This document shows, piece by piece, positions 20,777-32,334 of a DNA stretch of 64,000 nucleotides (positions are counted from its first letter, which is position 1; each line of letters starts with the position of its first letter). A model generated the notes under the pieces. That model made no database searches. It worked only from the letters and a program-made list of their open reading frames with translations, and was not told the DNA's origin. The stretch covers positions 247,511,741 through 247,575,740 of the forward strand of contig CM041465.1 of the NCBI GenBank assembly GCA_023213395.1. Direction: 5' to 3'. The stretch comes from Cycas panzhihuaensis (lineage: Eukaryota > Cycadophyta). Position numbers and translations under genes: made by a program.

Positions 20777-21598
20777 CCCCCCTGAATGGATACAACATTA
20801 AGTCGAATGCCGAGGCTGCTTCTGAAATGCTCGAACTTCTCTTTCCCAAGTGGCTTGGTGAAGATGTCGGCTAGCTGCTGATTAGGCTTGTGAGCGGTCG
20901 ATTTCACCTTGCTGCACATGCTCTCTGATAAAATGGTGATGGACCTCAATATGCTTTGTGTGTGCATGAAATACCGTATTCTTGGCAATCTTAATAACAC
21001 TCTAATTGTCACAATACAATGGTGTTGGGAGTGTTTGCTCAAGTCCAAGCTCTTCAAGAATCCGTTTGAGCCAAATAGGCTCACATGCTGTGTTGACAAC
21101 AGCTTTGTATTTTGCTTCAGTGGAGGAAAGCGTAACATTTGGTTGCTTTTTGCAACTTCATGAAACAATGGCTGACCCTAGGTTGAAACAATAACCTGAG
21201 GTAGATTCCGGCTATCTTGGCATTCATTTAATCAATCGAGAATCCTTTCGATTGAAGTTCTCATTGCCTGTGTACTGAAGACCATACTGCAAAGTACCTT
21301 TGAGGTATCTGAGGATGCATTTTGCAGTATTCTAGTGTCGCTGATTGGGGTTGATCGTATATTTGGAACATATTCCAACCGCATATGAAATGTCAGGTCT
21401 AGTGTTAGTCAAGTAGATGAGACTACCCACTAGTTGCCTGAAAAGGGTGGAATCAATAGGTTTTCCTTCTTCATTCATCGACAATTTAGTACCTGTCTCC
21501 ATGGGTGTTGGTGAAGGTTTGCAGTCTTCCATTCTGAATCGTTGCAAAATGTTCCATGTATACTTGGCTTGAGAAATGAAAATGTGACCTGGCTGCTG
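20777..21598 (-). pseudogene. element M copia RNase H
   Basis: Minus reading: SQAKYTWNILQRF, FRMEDCKPSPTPME, LFRQLVGSLIYLTNTRPDISYAVG, YLKGTLQYGLQYTGNENF, STSGYCFNLGSAIVS, SCKKQPNVTLSSTEAKYKAV, AHTKHIEVHHHFIREHVQ, ADIFTKPLGKEKFEHFRSSLGI. It covers the RT end and the RNase H fold, which degrades the RNA of the cDNA hybrid. Stops and frame changes lie near 21330, 21230 and 20920. Confidence 0.85.
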
Positions 21599-22453
21599 TC
21601 ACACTTCCATGCCAAGGAAATAGTGAAGAAGTCTGAGATCTATCATCTCAAAACTTCTTTTCAAGTCCCTTTGGAGATGCTCAATCAGATTTACATCATT
21701 GCCTGTGATAATCAAATTATCAACATAAAGAACAACTATTGTGATGTGCTGGTTTTGAACCTTGATATATAGGTTCGAATCTGATGTGAATTGATGAAAA
21801 TTGTGCTGCAAAAAGTACTCATCGATCTTTGAATACCAAGCACGTGGCGCCTGTTTTAGGCCATACAAGGCCTTTTTAAGGCGACAGACAAGATGTTCAT
21901 TGCCGATAGAAATATATCCAGGAGGTTGTTCTAGGTAGACCTCCTCAGTCAAATCGTCGTTGAGAAAGGCGCTTTTGACATCCATCTGATACAATGGCCA
22001 CTTGCATTGTGCAGCTAAGGCCATAACAATTTTGATTGTATTCATATTGGCTACTGTTGCAAATGTCTTGGTGTAGTCGATGCCTTCTTGCTGTTTGAAA
22101 CCTTTAGCAACAAGGCGAGCCTTATGTCGCTTAATAGTACCATCAAACTTATACTTAATTTTGTAGACCCACTTACAACTGATGGCTTGTTTGCCAGGTG
22201 TTAACTCAACCAAGTCCCATGTGTCATTTTGATAAATGGAGTGGATCTCATCATCCATGGCGACCGCCACTTTTAAATGTACATGCCTTCTCAAAAGTGG
22301 AAGGCTCAGAAGCAGTAAGCACTTCAGCCATAAGTGCGTAATTGACAGTGAGTGAAGGTCGCATTTTGGATGGTCATTTTCCTTCAACAATTTGTGAATC
22401 TGCAATAGTTTGCATGTACTATTTGGGTAGCTTCTTCGTCGATGTAGCTTCAT
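21599..22453 (-). pseudogene. element M copia reverse transcriptase
   Basis: A long open stretch: MDDEIHSIYQNDTWDLVEL, CKWVYKIKYKFDG, KARLVAKGFKQQEGIDY, YQMDVKSAFLNDDLTEEVYLEQPPGY, LVCRLKKALYGLKQAPRAWY, then VVLYVDNLIITGND. The copia catalytic motif is YVDD. Here the second Asp is Asn (YVDN), expected to abolish polymerisation. The N-terminal 60 codons before MDDEI are out of the usual family frame and may result from a frameshift near 22260. Confidence 0.88.
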
Positions 22454-22679
22454 GGTCCTGTAATGGAGGTGATTGCTGAACCTCAGAAGAAGAAGAAGAA
22501 GGACACAATGAAGGAACTAAGGAAGATGAGGAGGAAGAAGAAGCAGCAGGTGCAGATGAAGTACAAGGAGTTGAGAAAGATGAAGGGACAGATTCTTCAA
22601 GAATGGCTTTGCCTTTGTCAAGGGAGAGAGGAAGAGTGTTGATGTCGATCTCCCGATTGTCTTCTGCAAAGACAACGTC

Positions 22680-23543
22680 TCATGAAGCATGCATCTTTTT
22701 AGTAAGGGGATCAAACAATCGATATGCTTTACTGCCAGGAACATATCCAACAAAGATGCATTTGAGACTTTTGTCGTCGAATTTTCGACATTGCTCGTGA
22801 GGAATGTTCATGTAGGCCGTGCAACCAAAAGTTCGTAAGTGGTCGATCGTTGGTTTTGGCCGGTCAAGCACCTTTCGGTGTCATCTTAGGAAAGTGCGAG
22901 TCGCGGTTTGACAGTGCACGCAAGATGAAGTGCTTACGCCAAGATGCTAATGAGAGACCTTTAGCATGCATCATAGCTTTTGCTCTACTGACGAAGGTTC
23001 TGTTCATCCTTTCTGCTACACCATTCTACTGTGGTGTGTAAGGGGCAGAAAATTGGCGTTTGATGCCGTTTTGAATTTAGAATTGATTAAAATCCTTGGA
23101 CGTATACTCACCACCATTATCTGTTATGAGTATTTTGATTCGCATGCCTGATTCATTTTCGACCACAAGTTTAAATTCCTTAAACTTGTTCAAAGTTTCT
23201 AACTTATGCTTTAGAAAGTAGACCCACACTTTATGTGAGAAATCATCAATGAATGTCATGAAGAATGATGATCCTCCATGAGACTGAGTGGTGATGGGAC
23301 CACAAATGTCAGAATCTACAAGCTATAGTGGATGCTGTGCTCTCTAGGCCTTACCTTTCTCAAAAGATTCTCGATGTTGCTTCCCCATAAGACACGATTC
23401 ACAAAGGCAATTACCCCCAGAGATTTTGGGTAAGCCATAAACCAAGTTTGGTCTGAACATCTCCCTGATGCTGTCAAGATTAAGATGTCCAAATCTTTCA
23501 TGCCACAGTTGAGTCTTGTTGATAGAATGGGAGACATATGCAT
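22680..23543 (-). pseudogene. element M copia integrase
   Basis: Catalytic core pieces on the minus strand: FIDDFSHKVWVYFLKHK, LITDNGGEYTSKDFNQF, YTPQ-stop-NGVAERMNRT (the D, D and E positions are visible). Further on come HLRTFGCTAYMNIPHEQ and KCIFVGYVPGSKAYRLFDP. Several stops and at least two frame changes between 22680 and 23540. Confidence 0.82.
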
Positions 23544-23550
23544 GAGATGA

Positions 23551-23940
23551 TCAAGATGTTGTATCTAATTTGTAGAGGCCACGATCTTCATGACCAACTG
23601 CAACTATCTGGTCGTCTTTGTTCCTGATGATACGCTTTCTATCTTTGAATAGAACACCCATATGCTGCTTATCAAGCTGACTAACAGAAAGCAAGTTTTT
23701 GGGCATTCCAGGAACTAGGAAAACATTTCCATTAGGAAATGCAGAATGCTGATCATGAGTTGTAATTTGACCTACACCTGATATATCGACAATGGCATTG
23801 TCCCTAAATGTCACTGTTTCTCCCTGACATTCTTGAAAATTTGACAATATGTTCGCATCACCTGTCATGTGACGTGATGCATCAAAATCAATGATCCAAC
23901 TATTATCATTATGACTGCCACTATAACCAAAAAAGGTCAT
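23551..23940 (-). pseudogene. element M copia protease and linker to integrase
   Basis: WIIDFDASRHMTGD stands for the active-site consensus WI-DSGAS-HMT, so the catalytic DSG reads DFD. It is followed by GQITTHDQHSAFPNGNVFLVPGMPKNLLSVSQLDKQHMGVLF and VGHEDRGLYKLD. Loss of the DSG glycine and serine predicts no protease activity. Confidence 0.82.
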
Positions 23941-24084
23941 GTCATTTGGATCATGTTGTGCTGTGTGGCCTTGAAAACCACCACGATTCGTCCTTCTTTG
24001 TCAACCACCTCGGAATGTACCTCGAGTTGGTCCTTGTTGCTGTTGACGTTGTTGCTGCTGCTGCTGCTGATGTTGATTTTGTTG

Positions 24085-24936
24085 CTACTGACGATAATTC
24101 TGTTGATGTTGAATTTGTTGTTGTTGTGGTCGTTGCAAGTCATGTTGACATTTTCTGCAGTCAGGTTGAATGTGGTCAACTTTGCCACAATAATGACAAA
24201 CAACAGTCTTTGATTTTATGCTAAGACTGCTAAATTTTTTCAAAAAGTTTTGCTTGGGCTGAAATTGCTGCTTGGAATTAAACTTCGCGGAGAAAGAACC
24301 AGATGTGCTTGCTTCATCTTGCCGCGAATAAATTTCTTCTTCTTGCAGCAATAAACGTTCTAACTCATTGAAAGTTAGAATTGACAAAGTTCCATTTCGA
24401 GAAATGTCAGAAATAAAACCATTATATTCTTTAGGCAAAGCATGAATTGTTGCAGTAACCAAGTCTTCGTTTATGATTGGTTTGCCAAGCGCTGTCAGTT
24501 GATTAGTGATAGCCTTAATTGAAGATAAATAGGCTGCCATTGGAGCAACATATTACAGACTAAATAATTTTGCTTTATACATAACAATTCGTGCATCATC
24601 TTTTCATTCATACAATGAAACAATTATGTCCCAAGCAATTTTAGAAGTTGAAGCAGATTCAATATTCTGATCGACGTTATCATTGACTGACAGATGAATA
24701 AAGGCGAGTGCAACCTCATCTTTAGCTTTGAAAGAAGCTAATGCAATAGGATCTACTGGAATCAAATTTTGAAGATTAGCAGGATTAAGAGTGGGCTCAG
24801 GTTTGGCGATTTCGCCTAATACATAATCCCATAACTCATTCATAATCAACAAGTTTTTTGCTTGCTTTTTCCAAGTAAGATAATTTTCAGCACCTGTTAA
24901 CTTAATGGTGTCTGCATTTAGCATCTGAGTTGCCAT
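24085..24936 (-). pseudogene. element M copia gag
   Basis: The start at 24936 (MATQMLNADTIKLTGAENY) is chosen because the homologous gags of elements A (48712) and N (39040) begin at the same motif. Capsid motifs: WKKQAKNLLIMNELWDYV, KDEVALAFIHLSVNDNVDQNI, AWDIIVSLYE, then after a stop near 24604 AAYLSSIKAITNQLTALGK, ALPKEYNGFISD and LERLLLQEEEIYSRQDEASTSG. The CCHC knuckle CHYCGKVDHIQPDC is intact. It ends in a Gln-rich tract (24130-24040), which coincides with CAA/GTTGTT repeats. Confidence 0.85.
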
Positions 24937-25710
24937 TTCGATTGCAGTACCAGATGAAACTTGGGAACCTTTGAGTTGACGCCGCTTAAGTTCCACTCAA
25001 TATCCAACAAGAAATCAGTACGCGACTGAAAAAATTGGGGACAGAATGGAGGGCTTGGCTTGCAAGTTTATCCAACCTGATAGCAAGATTAGTGTTGGCC
25101 AAGTTATCAACACTTTGAGGTAGAGTATAAACTCTTTTCAACCCTCCCCACTTAAGTGTTTTAATGATTTAAAAGTGGGTTTGTTTAGTGCTGAAAAGCG
25201 TGTGCTTGTAGGCCTATTTGCTGCTGAAAAACTGTTAGAAAAGACTTCAAAATATGATGTAGTTGCGTTGAGTATCAAATGATGCAACTGAGTTCAATTA
25301 GCAATCTCATAAAGAGGTAAACAACAACAAAAACACCACAATTTAATGCCTTCAACAAGCCAATAATGAAGCAAGTCCACTATGAACACCTGGGATCGTA
25401 AAAATGATCCATACACACCAAAAATTTGCAGCTTTTTATTGATGTTTGCCCCCTTTTGTAGTTGATGTTGATTCTCACTTACAATTAGGTCGCCTCATGA
25501 GCCCGAGGAGAAAAATAGTCGTTAAATAGTACAAATTAAGGCTTAAAATAAGCCTAAAAAGATGGTGTTATAAGCACCGAATTACACTTCAGAGATTTGT
25601 ACAAAATAGTGTGATTAACATACTTTGAGAGTCTTTGAAATTGATCACCTTTTCACTCAAAATTAATGACTTAAGTTACTAAGGAACTTAATTGTCATTA
25701 GAATGAGTAA

Positions 25711-25740
25711 AATTATTATTATTATTATTATTATTATTTT
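25711..25740. repeat. (ATT)n microsatellite
   Basis: About nine ATT units followed by a T run. Confidence 0.85.
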
Positions 25741-26155
25741 AAAAATATGATAAAATCACTTTAGAATAGTGATTATAAACTCAAAATAATAAGTGTAAAA
25801 TATTTTTATGTATGTTAGTGTGATTGACACACTAAACAAGGTATAAAAAGTACATTTACAATAGAGAAAAGATAATGTTTTAACTAAACTTTAGAAAATT
25901 AAAGTTTAATAAGATATTTTAAAAGGAATATGCTTCTAGCATACTCTAGATGATATAGTATATAGTTTAGAAACTATATACTTTTCAAAATTTTTTTCGA
26001 ACTAAAAATGGCGGTGAAGTTTACCAGGGTCGTGCTGCGACAGACGATTACCAGCGGGTGCTAATCCGTGGGCGGTTTTCTGCGAGCGCCGTTGCTGTGG
26101 ATGGAGCTGTGACGTTTGAGTCGGGCACCGCCCTGACAAAGAGACGGGAGCACGT

Positions 26156-26950
26156 TGTTGGAGTCAAAAGTGATCCAATGGCTGTGTGAGGACCAGAGGT
26201 AGGTCAGATAACCTGAGTTGTGCAGGTACGGACCGTATAGAGGTACGCACGAGGTAAAACAACAGAGAAATCAGCATTGCAGGTGCGAATGACGGTGCGT
26301 GCACAGGCAGTGCGTATGGCGGATACGTACCAACGACGGAGCAGGCCGGCGGGCGATGCGCATGACTCAAAGGGACCAGTGAAGACCTGTTGAGCTGCCA
26401 GACGTACGTACGGATATGAAGAGTCATTAATTAAGTGCCTAACAAGTGATTAATGAAAGGGTACGCATGACTGAAGGGGTACAGTTATGACAGCATCATA
26501 ACCCTTCGATAAAAGGTACCAACATGAGTACTTAAGGAGGTACGCATGATTCACCAGGTTAGGGTGAGAGCCGATTATCACGGGTATGCAAAGGTGCAAG
26601 AGCCAGTATGTATGACAGCCATTTGGAGCATCATTGTATGATAAGTACCATCTGGGTACGCATATGTAACAGAAGGACTGTATGCATTCCAGCCTTTGTG
26701 TAAATTGACTTGATTACTTAATAAAAGGAAGAGTTACGTGGAAAATGATGTATTCTTGGTGTTGTGATGATGATTTGCTGAGTATGTATTGATTTCTATC
26801 TTTTGTGTACCATTCTGTGAAATATATGTGAAATAGATGTGGAATGTATGTGAATGACCATGTTGACAGTATCCTGAACTAGACTATAGCGCTGTGTAAC
26901 CTTGACAAGTGGATTGATCTCACAAGGGTGTGGAATCGAGCAAGTCAACA
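26156..26950 (+). mobile_element. solo LTR of the gypsy B family
   Basis: It begins TGTTGGAGTC and ends CAAGTCAACA, and is flanked by CACGT at 26151-26155 and 26951-26955. Its sequence parallels the reverse complement of the B LTRs: GAGGACCAGAGGTAGG, TGTGCAGGTACGGACCGTA, GAGGTACGCA, and near the end GTAACCTTGACAAGTGGA. No internal sequence follows, so it is a solo LTR left by LTR-LTR recombination. It lies opposite in strand to B and inside the leader of M. Confidence 0.88.
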
Positions 26951-28137
26951 CACGTGGTGTTGGAATCGGGCGCCGCCATGATGGAGAGATGGGAGACAGA
27001 TGCTAGGACGAGCTGTGGAGACAGATGCACACGGTTGAAGCACGCGATACATAGACAGGAGGTCAGCGAGCGTCGCCGGAGGAGGAACTGGAGCCGCGGA
27101 ACCCAGGCCGTTCTTTGGGGACGTGACGCCAGAGGCCACAGGACGGGGCCGAGCAAGTGCAGGTCGAAGCCACGAAGGGCGTCACTTTGTACAGGAGGAC
27201 TGCAGACTACAGATGGTCTAATGTTATAGAAAATGCACCGAGAAGAATGTCTCAGCTCTCATTCCCAGCTTGAAGGAGTCCCTTTCCCAAGCTCTTTCTG
27301 ACTATCCATCAGCCATTGGAAGATTGCAGAGAAAGTCGCAGGTCATACAGGTGATGCCAATGCAAAGAGCCCTAGAGGTGCACAGATCAAACGTGTAGAA
27401 ATGGAGCCGCGCAAAGATACTAGAGTTAAACAAAGTGTAGGTTACCAATGTTGAAGGGTCAAAATTTTCACAAGCGGTTGCCTCCAGAGATTTTTTTTTT
27501 ATTTAGCAATCTTACCACATAAAAGAAATGGAGAGCCACCACTTCATAAAGATAACCCTCAACAAATTTAGCTGCTTAATAAAAAAAAAGAGCCACTACT
27601 AAAGAGAAATTTTTCCTTTTTAGTTTTGCTGAAAATGGTAGACTATAAAATAGTCACCAACATAGATTTTTGCATATATTTTTATAGACTCTTACACCAT
27701 AAAAGAAGGGCTTATCTTCTCTCAATAAAACAACTATCAACTCTTCCTCATAGAGACCTCCTTCTCCACAAAATAGCTGTCATTAACATTCAAGAACAAC
27801 TCATGCACTAGGATTAACCATTGATGCAAGAATTGCAACACAACTTTGATCTTGTATAAGAACACAAGAAAATTAGCTCCAAATTCCCTGCAAACTTTAG
27901 TATCACCATCCCTTTTCCTGGTCATCAAAATTAGTCCTCAAAAAATGCAAATATTCAACACTTTGCATAAGAGATTCTTTTTAAAAAAAATTGCAAGATA
28001 ACAGTGTAGACAAGGTCTTTTAGCAATAAACCTCAAGAAATTACTCCTTACTCCAACTGGATCGCCTTCTTATGGTGAAGGTCGTCACCAGTCTTGGAGA
28101 AATTCGAAGCTAACAATCCGCTCCTCAAGATACCATA

Positions 28138-28149
28138 GCTCTGATACTA
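28138..28149 (-). promoter_or_regulatory. primer-binding site of element M
   Basis: GCTCTGATACTA on the + strand. One base differs from the full complement of the initiator tRNA-Met end. Confidence 0.75.
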
Positions 28150-28152
28150 AAT

Positions 28153-28605
28153 TGAAAGACGTGATGGAGAAGATACAGGTACCAAAATCTATTGAGAAGC
28201 TAGATAGGACATTGAAATATGAAGGACTATACACTTAGATTAATGAAATGATGTAGTACAACACAAAGATGATAGGGAGGAGTATTGCACTTTAACTCAA
28301 CCTATCATAAACACAAGTATGAAGGAGAATTCATCTCAACACTTCACCTACAAGAGACTCTTACAGTAGCATAACTCTAACTCCAAATACTACATGCCAA
28401 AACATGAAAATAACGCTCCTTATAAAGGATAAGGATAGAGCCCACAAAAGTTGACTTCTCACAAGCACATGTGAGAAAAGTCACTACAAGACAAAAGACA
28501 ATTTTATAATCAAACAAGTGAACACTTTAGGATAAAGGCCTAAAGTGAAAAAAATACTAATACCTAAGGTCAAGACTTAATGCTTAGGAAATGAAGGTTC
28601 TAACA
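28153..28605 (-). repeat. 5' LTR of element M (453 bp)
   Basis: Shorter than the 3' LTR by a deletion whose ends fall in a short direct repeat (AAGGA). Confidence 0.9.
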
Positions 28606-29700
28606 GAGAATGGTGGAAGGATTACCATTTGTTTCATATTTAGACGATGTTTGTGAAGGGTGTATGCATGGGAAGCATCATCACTATCCTTTTGCTTGGG
28701 ACAATGCCTGGAGAGCCAAGGAGAAGCTTGAGCTTGTGGATATAGACGTGATGGGACCACCCTCGAACCCTTCAATATTTAGAGCTTGATATACCTTAGT
28801 GTTTGTAGACAACTACACTAGGAAGGCCCAGGTATATTTCTTGAAAAACAAGTCAGAGGTGTTTGATCGCTTCGGTCATTGGAAAGCGAGTGTTGAAAAT
28901 GAAAATGATATGAAGATTAAAACATTGAGAAGTGAGAATGGCAAGGAATACAGCAATCATGCGTTTAATTAGTTTTGCCAGGATCATGGTATAAAATAGG
29001 AGTTTACTATCTCATATACCTGACAATAAAATGGTGTGTAGAGAGAAAAAATCATACCATGATGGAGATGGCAAGGTGTATGGTGCATTTGAAATGCTTG
29101 CCATCAATGTTTTGGGTAGAAGCTGTTGTGACTGCTGTTTATATTTTGAACGGGGTACCCACTCAAGCAGTTAGAAGCATGACCCTCAAAGAGAAATGGA
29201 TCGGTTGTAAACTTATCATTAGTCATTTAGAAACATTTGGGTGCATTGGATATGTATACATCCTTGATGAGGGTCACAAGAAGCTAGATCGCAAGAGTTT
29301 GAAGTGTATTTGTGTGGGGTATTTTGATCAAAACAAAGCTTATAGATTGTGGAATTCGTAGGGGAAAAGAATTGTGATTAGTTGGGATGTTAAATTTGAT
29401 GAGTCATCGACGTATCATGTTGAGAAGTCATTAGAAGAGCCTTTTTATTTCCCGTTCTTCCATTTTTGGATTCATCAGTTAAAGAGGACAATGAGTTTGT
29501 CATTGGAATTCAAGAGGATGCTGGATCAAGCGGAGCAAGTAATAGTGAGGAGCCGTCACATGAAGAAGTACCTACAACACCAGGTCCTTCTATACTGTTA
29601 TGGGCAAGGAAGACGATAGAGGATTTTAGAGTGGTGATGCACACCCTTATTGATGACAGGAGAACAACTAGTCAACATGCTAATCGGACTCTATTGGTAG
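28606..29700 (+). pseudogene. element H copia integrase
   Basis: It continues from 20239: CEGCMHGKHHHYPF (second half of the zinc region), LVFVDNYTRKAQVYFLKNKSEVFDRF, LRSENGKEYSNHAFN, MEMARCMVHLKCLPSMFWVEAVVTAVYILNGVPT, LETFGCIGYVYILDEGHKKLDRKSLKCICVGYFDQNKAYRLWNS. The second catalytic Asp region reads RSENGKEY instead of RSDNGGEY (Asp to Glu). Several stops. Confidence 0.82.
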
Positions 29701-30660
29701 ACACCAACAACTCCATTGATCTTGTTTTGTATGACAAAGTAAAGGATGATCTACGATGGAGAGCTGTAATGGAAGAGGAGTATGATTCGCTCATGAAGAA
29801 TGACGCCTGGGATTTGGATTTGCTCCCTTTGAAGAAGAACCTTATTGGATGCAAGTGGGTCTATAAGACTAAGTTTTGCTTCGATAGAGAGGTGGACAAA
29901 TATAAGTCCAGGCTTGTCATTGAAGGGTTTAAGTAAAGGAAGGAATTGATTATGAGGAGACATTTGCACCGGTCTTCAAGATAACGATGGTTTGTTTGAT
30001 CATTTCCTTAGTAGTTGCATATGGTTGGGAGTTACATGAGATGGATGTTAAGTCTGCATTTCTTAATGGGGATCTAAAGGAGAAGATTTACATGTCGTAG
30101 GCTCAAGGATTAATTAAGAAAAGCTAGGAGCATTTTGTGTGTCGTTTGAAGAAATCTATGGCTTGAAACAGGCACCCCGTGCTTGGTATGAGAAGATTGA
30201 TGCCAAGTTGAAGGCAGAAGGATTTGTTGTTTCAGATTTGGACCCAAATCTGTATGTGAAAAGGAGTAGGACCTTAATAGTAGCTATTGTGTTGTATGTG
30301 GATGATTTACTCATTGGAGGCAACTGTAATAAGACTATTGTCAAAGTCGAGTCCAATTTGGGAGCTACCTTTGATATGACAAACCTCGAGCTGCTTCACT
30401 ACTTCTTGGGCATTCAAGTCAGGCAAATGGAAGATCGGATCATGTTGTTGTATAAACAATATGGGAAGAACCTACTGAAAATGTTTAGGATGCAGGATTG
30501 CAAGCTGGTTGTAACACCATGTGCTAAGAGCACAAGATTGCAAAAAGACATGGCCAAACCCTCTATAGATGGAACATTGTACCGTCAATTGGTAGGGAGC
30601 CTAATCTATTTGACTTATACTGGCCCAGATATCACTTATGTTGTTGGATTGGTTTTCTGA
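29701..30660 (+). pseudogene. element H copia reverse transcriptase
   Basis: WRAVMEEEYDSLMKNDAWDLDLLPLKKNLIGCKWVYKTKFC and KYKSRLVIEGFK, then after stops EMDVKSAFLNGDLKEKIYM, FEEIYGLKQAPRAWYEKIDAKL, IVLYVDDLLIGGNCNKTIV (YVDD intact), MTNLELLHYFLGIQVRQ and YRQLVGSLIYLTYTGPDITYVVG. Decay is by nonsense codons rather than by active-site loss. Confidence 0.85.
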
Positions 30661-30829
30661 TATATGCAGAATCCTCAAGAACCACATTAGGTTACAACAA
30701 AGTTGATTTTGAAGTACTTGAAGGGGACACTCAGTCTTGGTCTCAAATACCTTCGTGGTGAGAAGATAAAGTTGTATGGCTACACTAATGTTGATTGGAG
30801 AGGAGGCTTTGACAGAAAAACTAAAGTTA
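30661..30829 (+). pseudogene. element H copia RNase H start, truncated
   Basis: ILKYLKGTLSLGLKYLRGEKIKLYGYTNVDWRGGFDRKTKV matches the start of copia RNase H and then stops matching near 30830, where a minus-strand gypsy-like segment begins. Confidence 0.75.
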
Positions 30830-31477
30830 GGAAAATTAGGAGCATGGGTAACTATGGGTTGAGGAGAGAAGGGCTTTTGTATTGCTATTGAACTAGGGAA
30901 AGAGAGAGGACATACAAAACTATTGAACAAAATGTGCATGTGCAATGCAGGATCAATGGGTACCTTGCATGAGATTTGTTGAGAAAAATCTACTTGTTCT
31001 TCATGGATTTCCTCTCTGATATCGAAATGAGACTCTTTTGTTGCTTGTGCATGCTCCAAGTCTTCTACATCGTCATATTGTTTTCTCTGGGCTAGATCTC
31101 GTTCTAGCACTTGCAAACCTCTAGGATCTCCTCATCAACGATGTCTTCTTCTTGCCCTTTTTCATTTGCTTGAACCTCACCTTGCTTATGCTCTTTAAAA
31201 GTTGTGGTAGTCACCTCTGAAAACTGGTACCATAGAAAAGGTTCTTTAGCCCAATTAATGAACCATTCATAAGCTCGTCCATTCAGTATCATTTCTAATA
31301 ATGGTCCATAGTCTTCCATTTTTGTATCAGACGTAAACTCAAAATCTTCTATCCATTTTTTCATACCCTCATAATCCTTCAAATTAAAAAAATCTGTCTC
31401 CATTTTTTTTTTTTCAGGCTTTATATATTCCAAGTGTTCTTCCCATGTTTTGATGTGCCCTTTCCCTTTGAAACGAG
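30830..31477 (-). pseudogene. truncated gypsy gag-like region
   Basis: Minus reading from 31490: VSEPRFKGKGHIKTWEEHLEYIKP, YEGMKKWIEDFEFTSDTKMEDYGPLLEMILNGRAYEWFINW (capsid-like: IL.GRA..WF), then acidic EKGQEEDIVDEE. After a stop come RDLAQRKQYDDVEDLEHAQ and HMHILFNSFVCPLSFPSS. The last module also occurs at 5980-5800. No protease or RT follows, and the segment is cut at about 30830 against element H. Confidence 0.6.
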
Positions 31478-31489
31478 GCTCTGATACCA
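31478..31489 (-). promoter_or_regulatory. primer-binding site of the truncated gypsy
   Basis: GCTCTGATACCA on the + strand, intact initiator-tRNA-Met complement, 2 bp from the LTR. Confidence 0.8.
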
Positions 31490-31491
31490 CT

Positions 31492-31964
31492 TATAACAAT
31501 CTAGTTCTACTTTTATAGTAGTTTTCCTAAAAAATACAGGTAATAATCCACAAAAACAATAACTAGATGCAGTCTTTCCTGAAAAAATGATCTTCCCTCT
31601 TCGAGGCGAGTAACCCTCCAAACTATAGCCCCCAAATGGGCGAGCTAATTGTAGCCCTAGAACCGAAAATGCGCAACCAAAAGAACCTCCGACGATGGTT
31701 TGGGATGTTGCCCAAACTTCCTATTTATAGCGATCAAAATGCTACAATTAGAAGTTGGCCAGACTGGGTGATATTCTTCTTAATACTGCTCAAATAGAAG
31801 TCGGCCAGAACTTCTCCAAAATTGGCAGGCTAACCTTAAATGGTCATAACTTTTGATATAGATGTTGGAATTGACTTTTGTCTAAACCGTTGGAATCGTC
31901 GTTCAGAGACCGTCGATTTGAATGGTAATACGCTATATTTTTTACCATATTTTGGAATGTTACA
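31492..31964 (-). mobile_element. 5' LTR of truncated gypsy (family of element G)
   Basis: It is homologous along its length to the G LTRs: CTAGTTCTACTTTTATAG, CTTCGAGGCGAG.AACCCTCCAAACT, AGAACCTCCGACGATGGTTTGG, AATGGTCATAACTTTTGATATAGATGT and TTTTGGAATGTTACA. The start is TATAACAATC (G: TGTAGCGATC), consistent with decay. It lacks the 41-nt block after ACTAGATGC seen in G. Confidence 0.85.
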
Positions 31965-31987
31965 CTCACATTCACATTAAGGGGGGA

Positions 31988-32334
31988 TGTTAGCTTGGCA
32001 GTTGTTTGTTAAGTCATTTGTTAATGTTAATGTGGCAGTCTAACTAATGTGATTAATGAAATGGTGCAAGTTATGTGGAGAGTCACAACCCTTGTCGGTT
32101 GACACCACTTGGAAGGATTATAAATATCCAAAAGCCCTTGTATATTCAGATCAATCAAGTGGTAATCAATGTGATCAATAGATCTTTGTGTTGGGTTTTT
32201 TTTCCTGAAGGGGTTCCCCATGTAAACCCTATGTACTGTGCAATTATTTTTTGTGTTTATCTTGTTTTCTTACTATGTATGGTAAAAGATTCTGCGAATG
32301 TAATTATGTATGAGTTCACTTATGTTTCTTAACA
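31988..32334 (+). mobile_element. copia 3' LTR with PPT, probably of element H
   Basis: The PPT TTAAGGGGGGA precedes TGTTAGCTTGGCAG; the unit ends TTTCTTAACA. A TATAAATAT box lies near 32119. Its place after the interrupted H RNase H, in the same orientation, suggests it is the 3' LTR of H. No matching 5' LTR was found. Confidence 0.55.

Larger units (their letters stand above)
24937..28137 (-). mobile_element. long leader of element M
   Basis: About 3.2 kb between primer site and gag without credible coding content (about 2.4 kb without the solo LTR). It contains an (ATT)n microsatellite near 25711-25740, GC-rich patches at 25995-26150 and 26930-27200 that resemble one another (GGGCACCGCC / GGGCGCCGCC), and the solo LTR. 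The patches in order match the relic leader at 8550-9832. Confidence 0.7.
20240..28605 (-). mobile_element. element M: full-length-structured Ty1/copia, minus strand
   Basis: LTRs at 20240-20775 and 28153-28605 share termini TGAAAGACGTG / GGTTCTAACA and are flanked by GAGAA at 20235-20239 and 28606-28610. The order in minus sense is 5' LTR, primer site, leader of about 3.2 kb, gag, protease, integrase, RT, RNase H, PPT, 3' LTR, i.e. the copia domain order. It sits inside element H and contains a solo gypsy LTR at 26156-26950. Stops, a changed protease motif and a changed RT catalytic motif show it is not autonomous. Confidence 0.92.

Noticed and set aside
24010-24130. Poly-Val/Leu + frames opposite the gag
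   Set aside because: Antisense of the Gln-rich tract of element M gag.
26930-27229. Arg-rich 99-codon + frame and minus frames
   Set aside because: GC-rich part of element M's leader; partly overlaps the solo LTR end.
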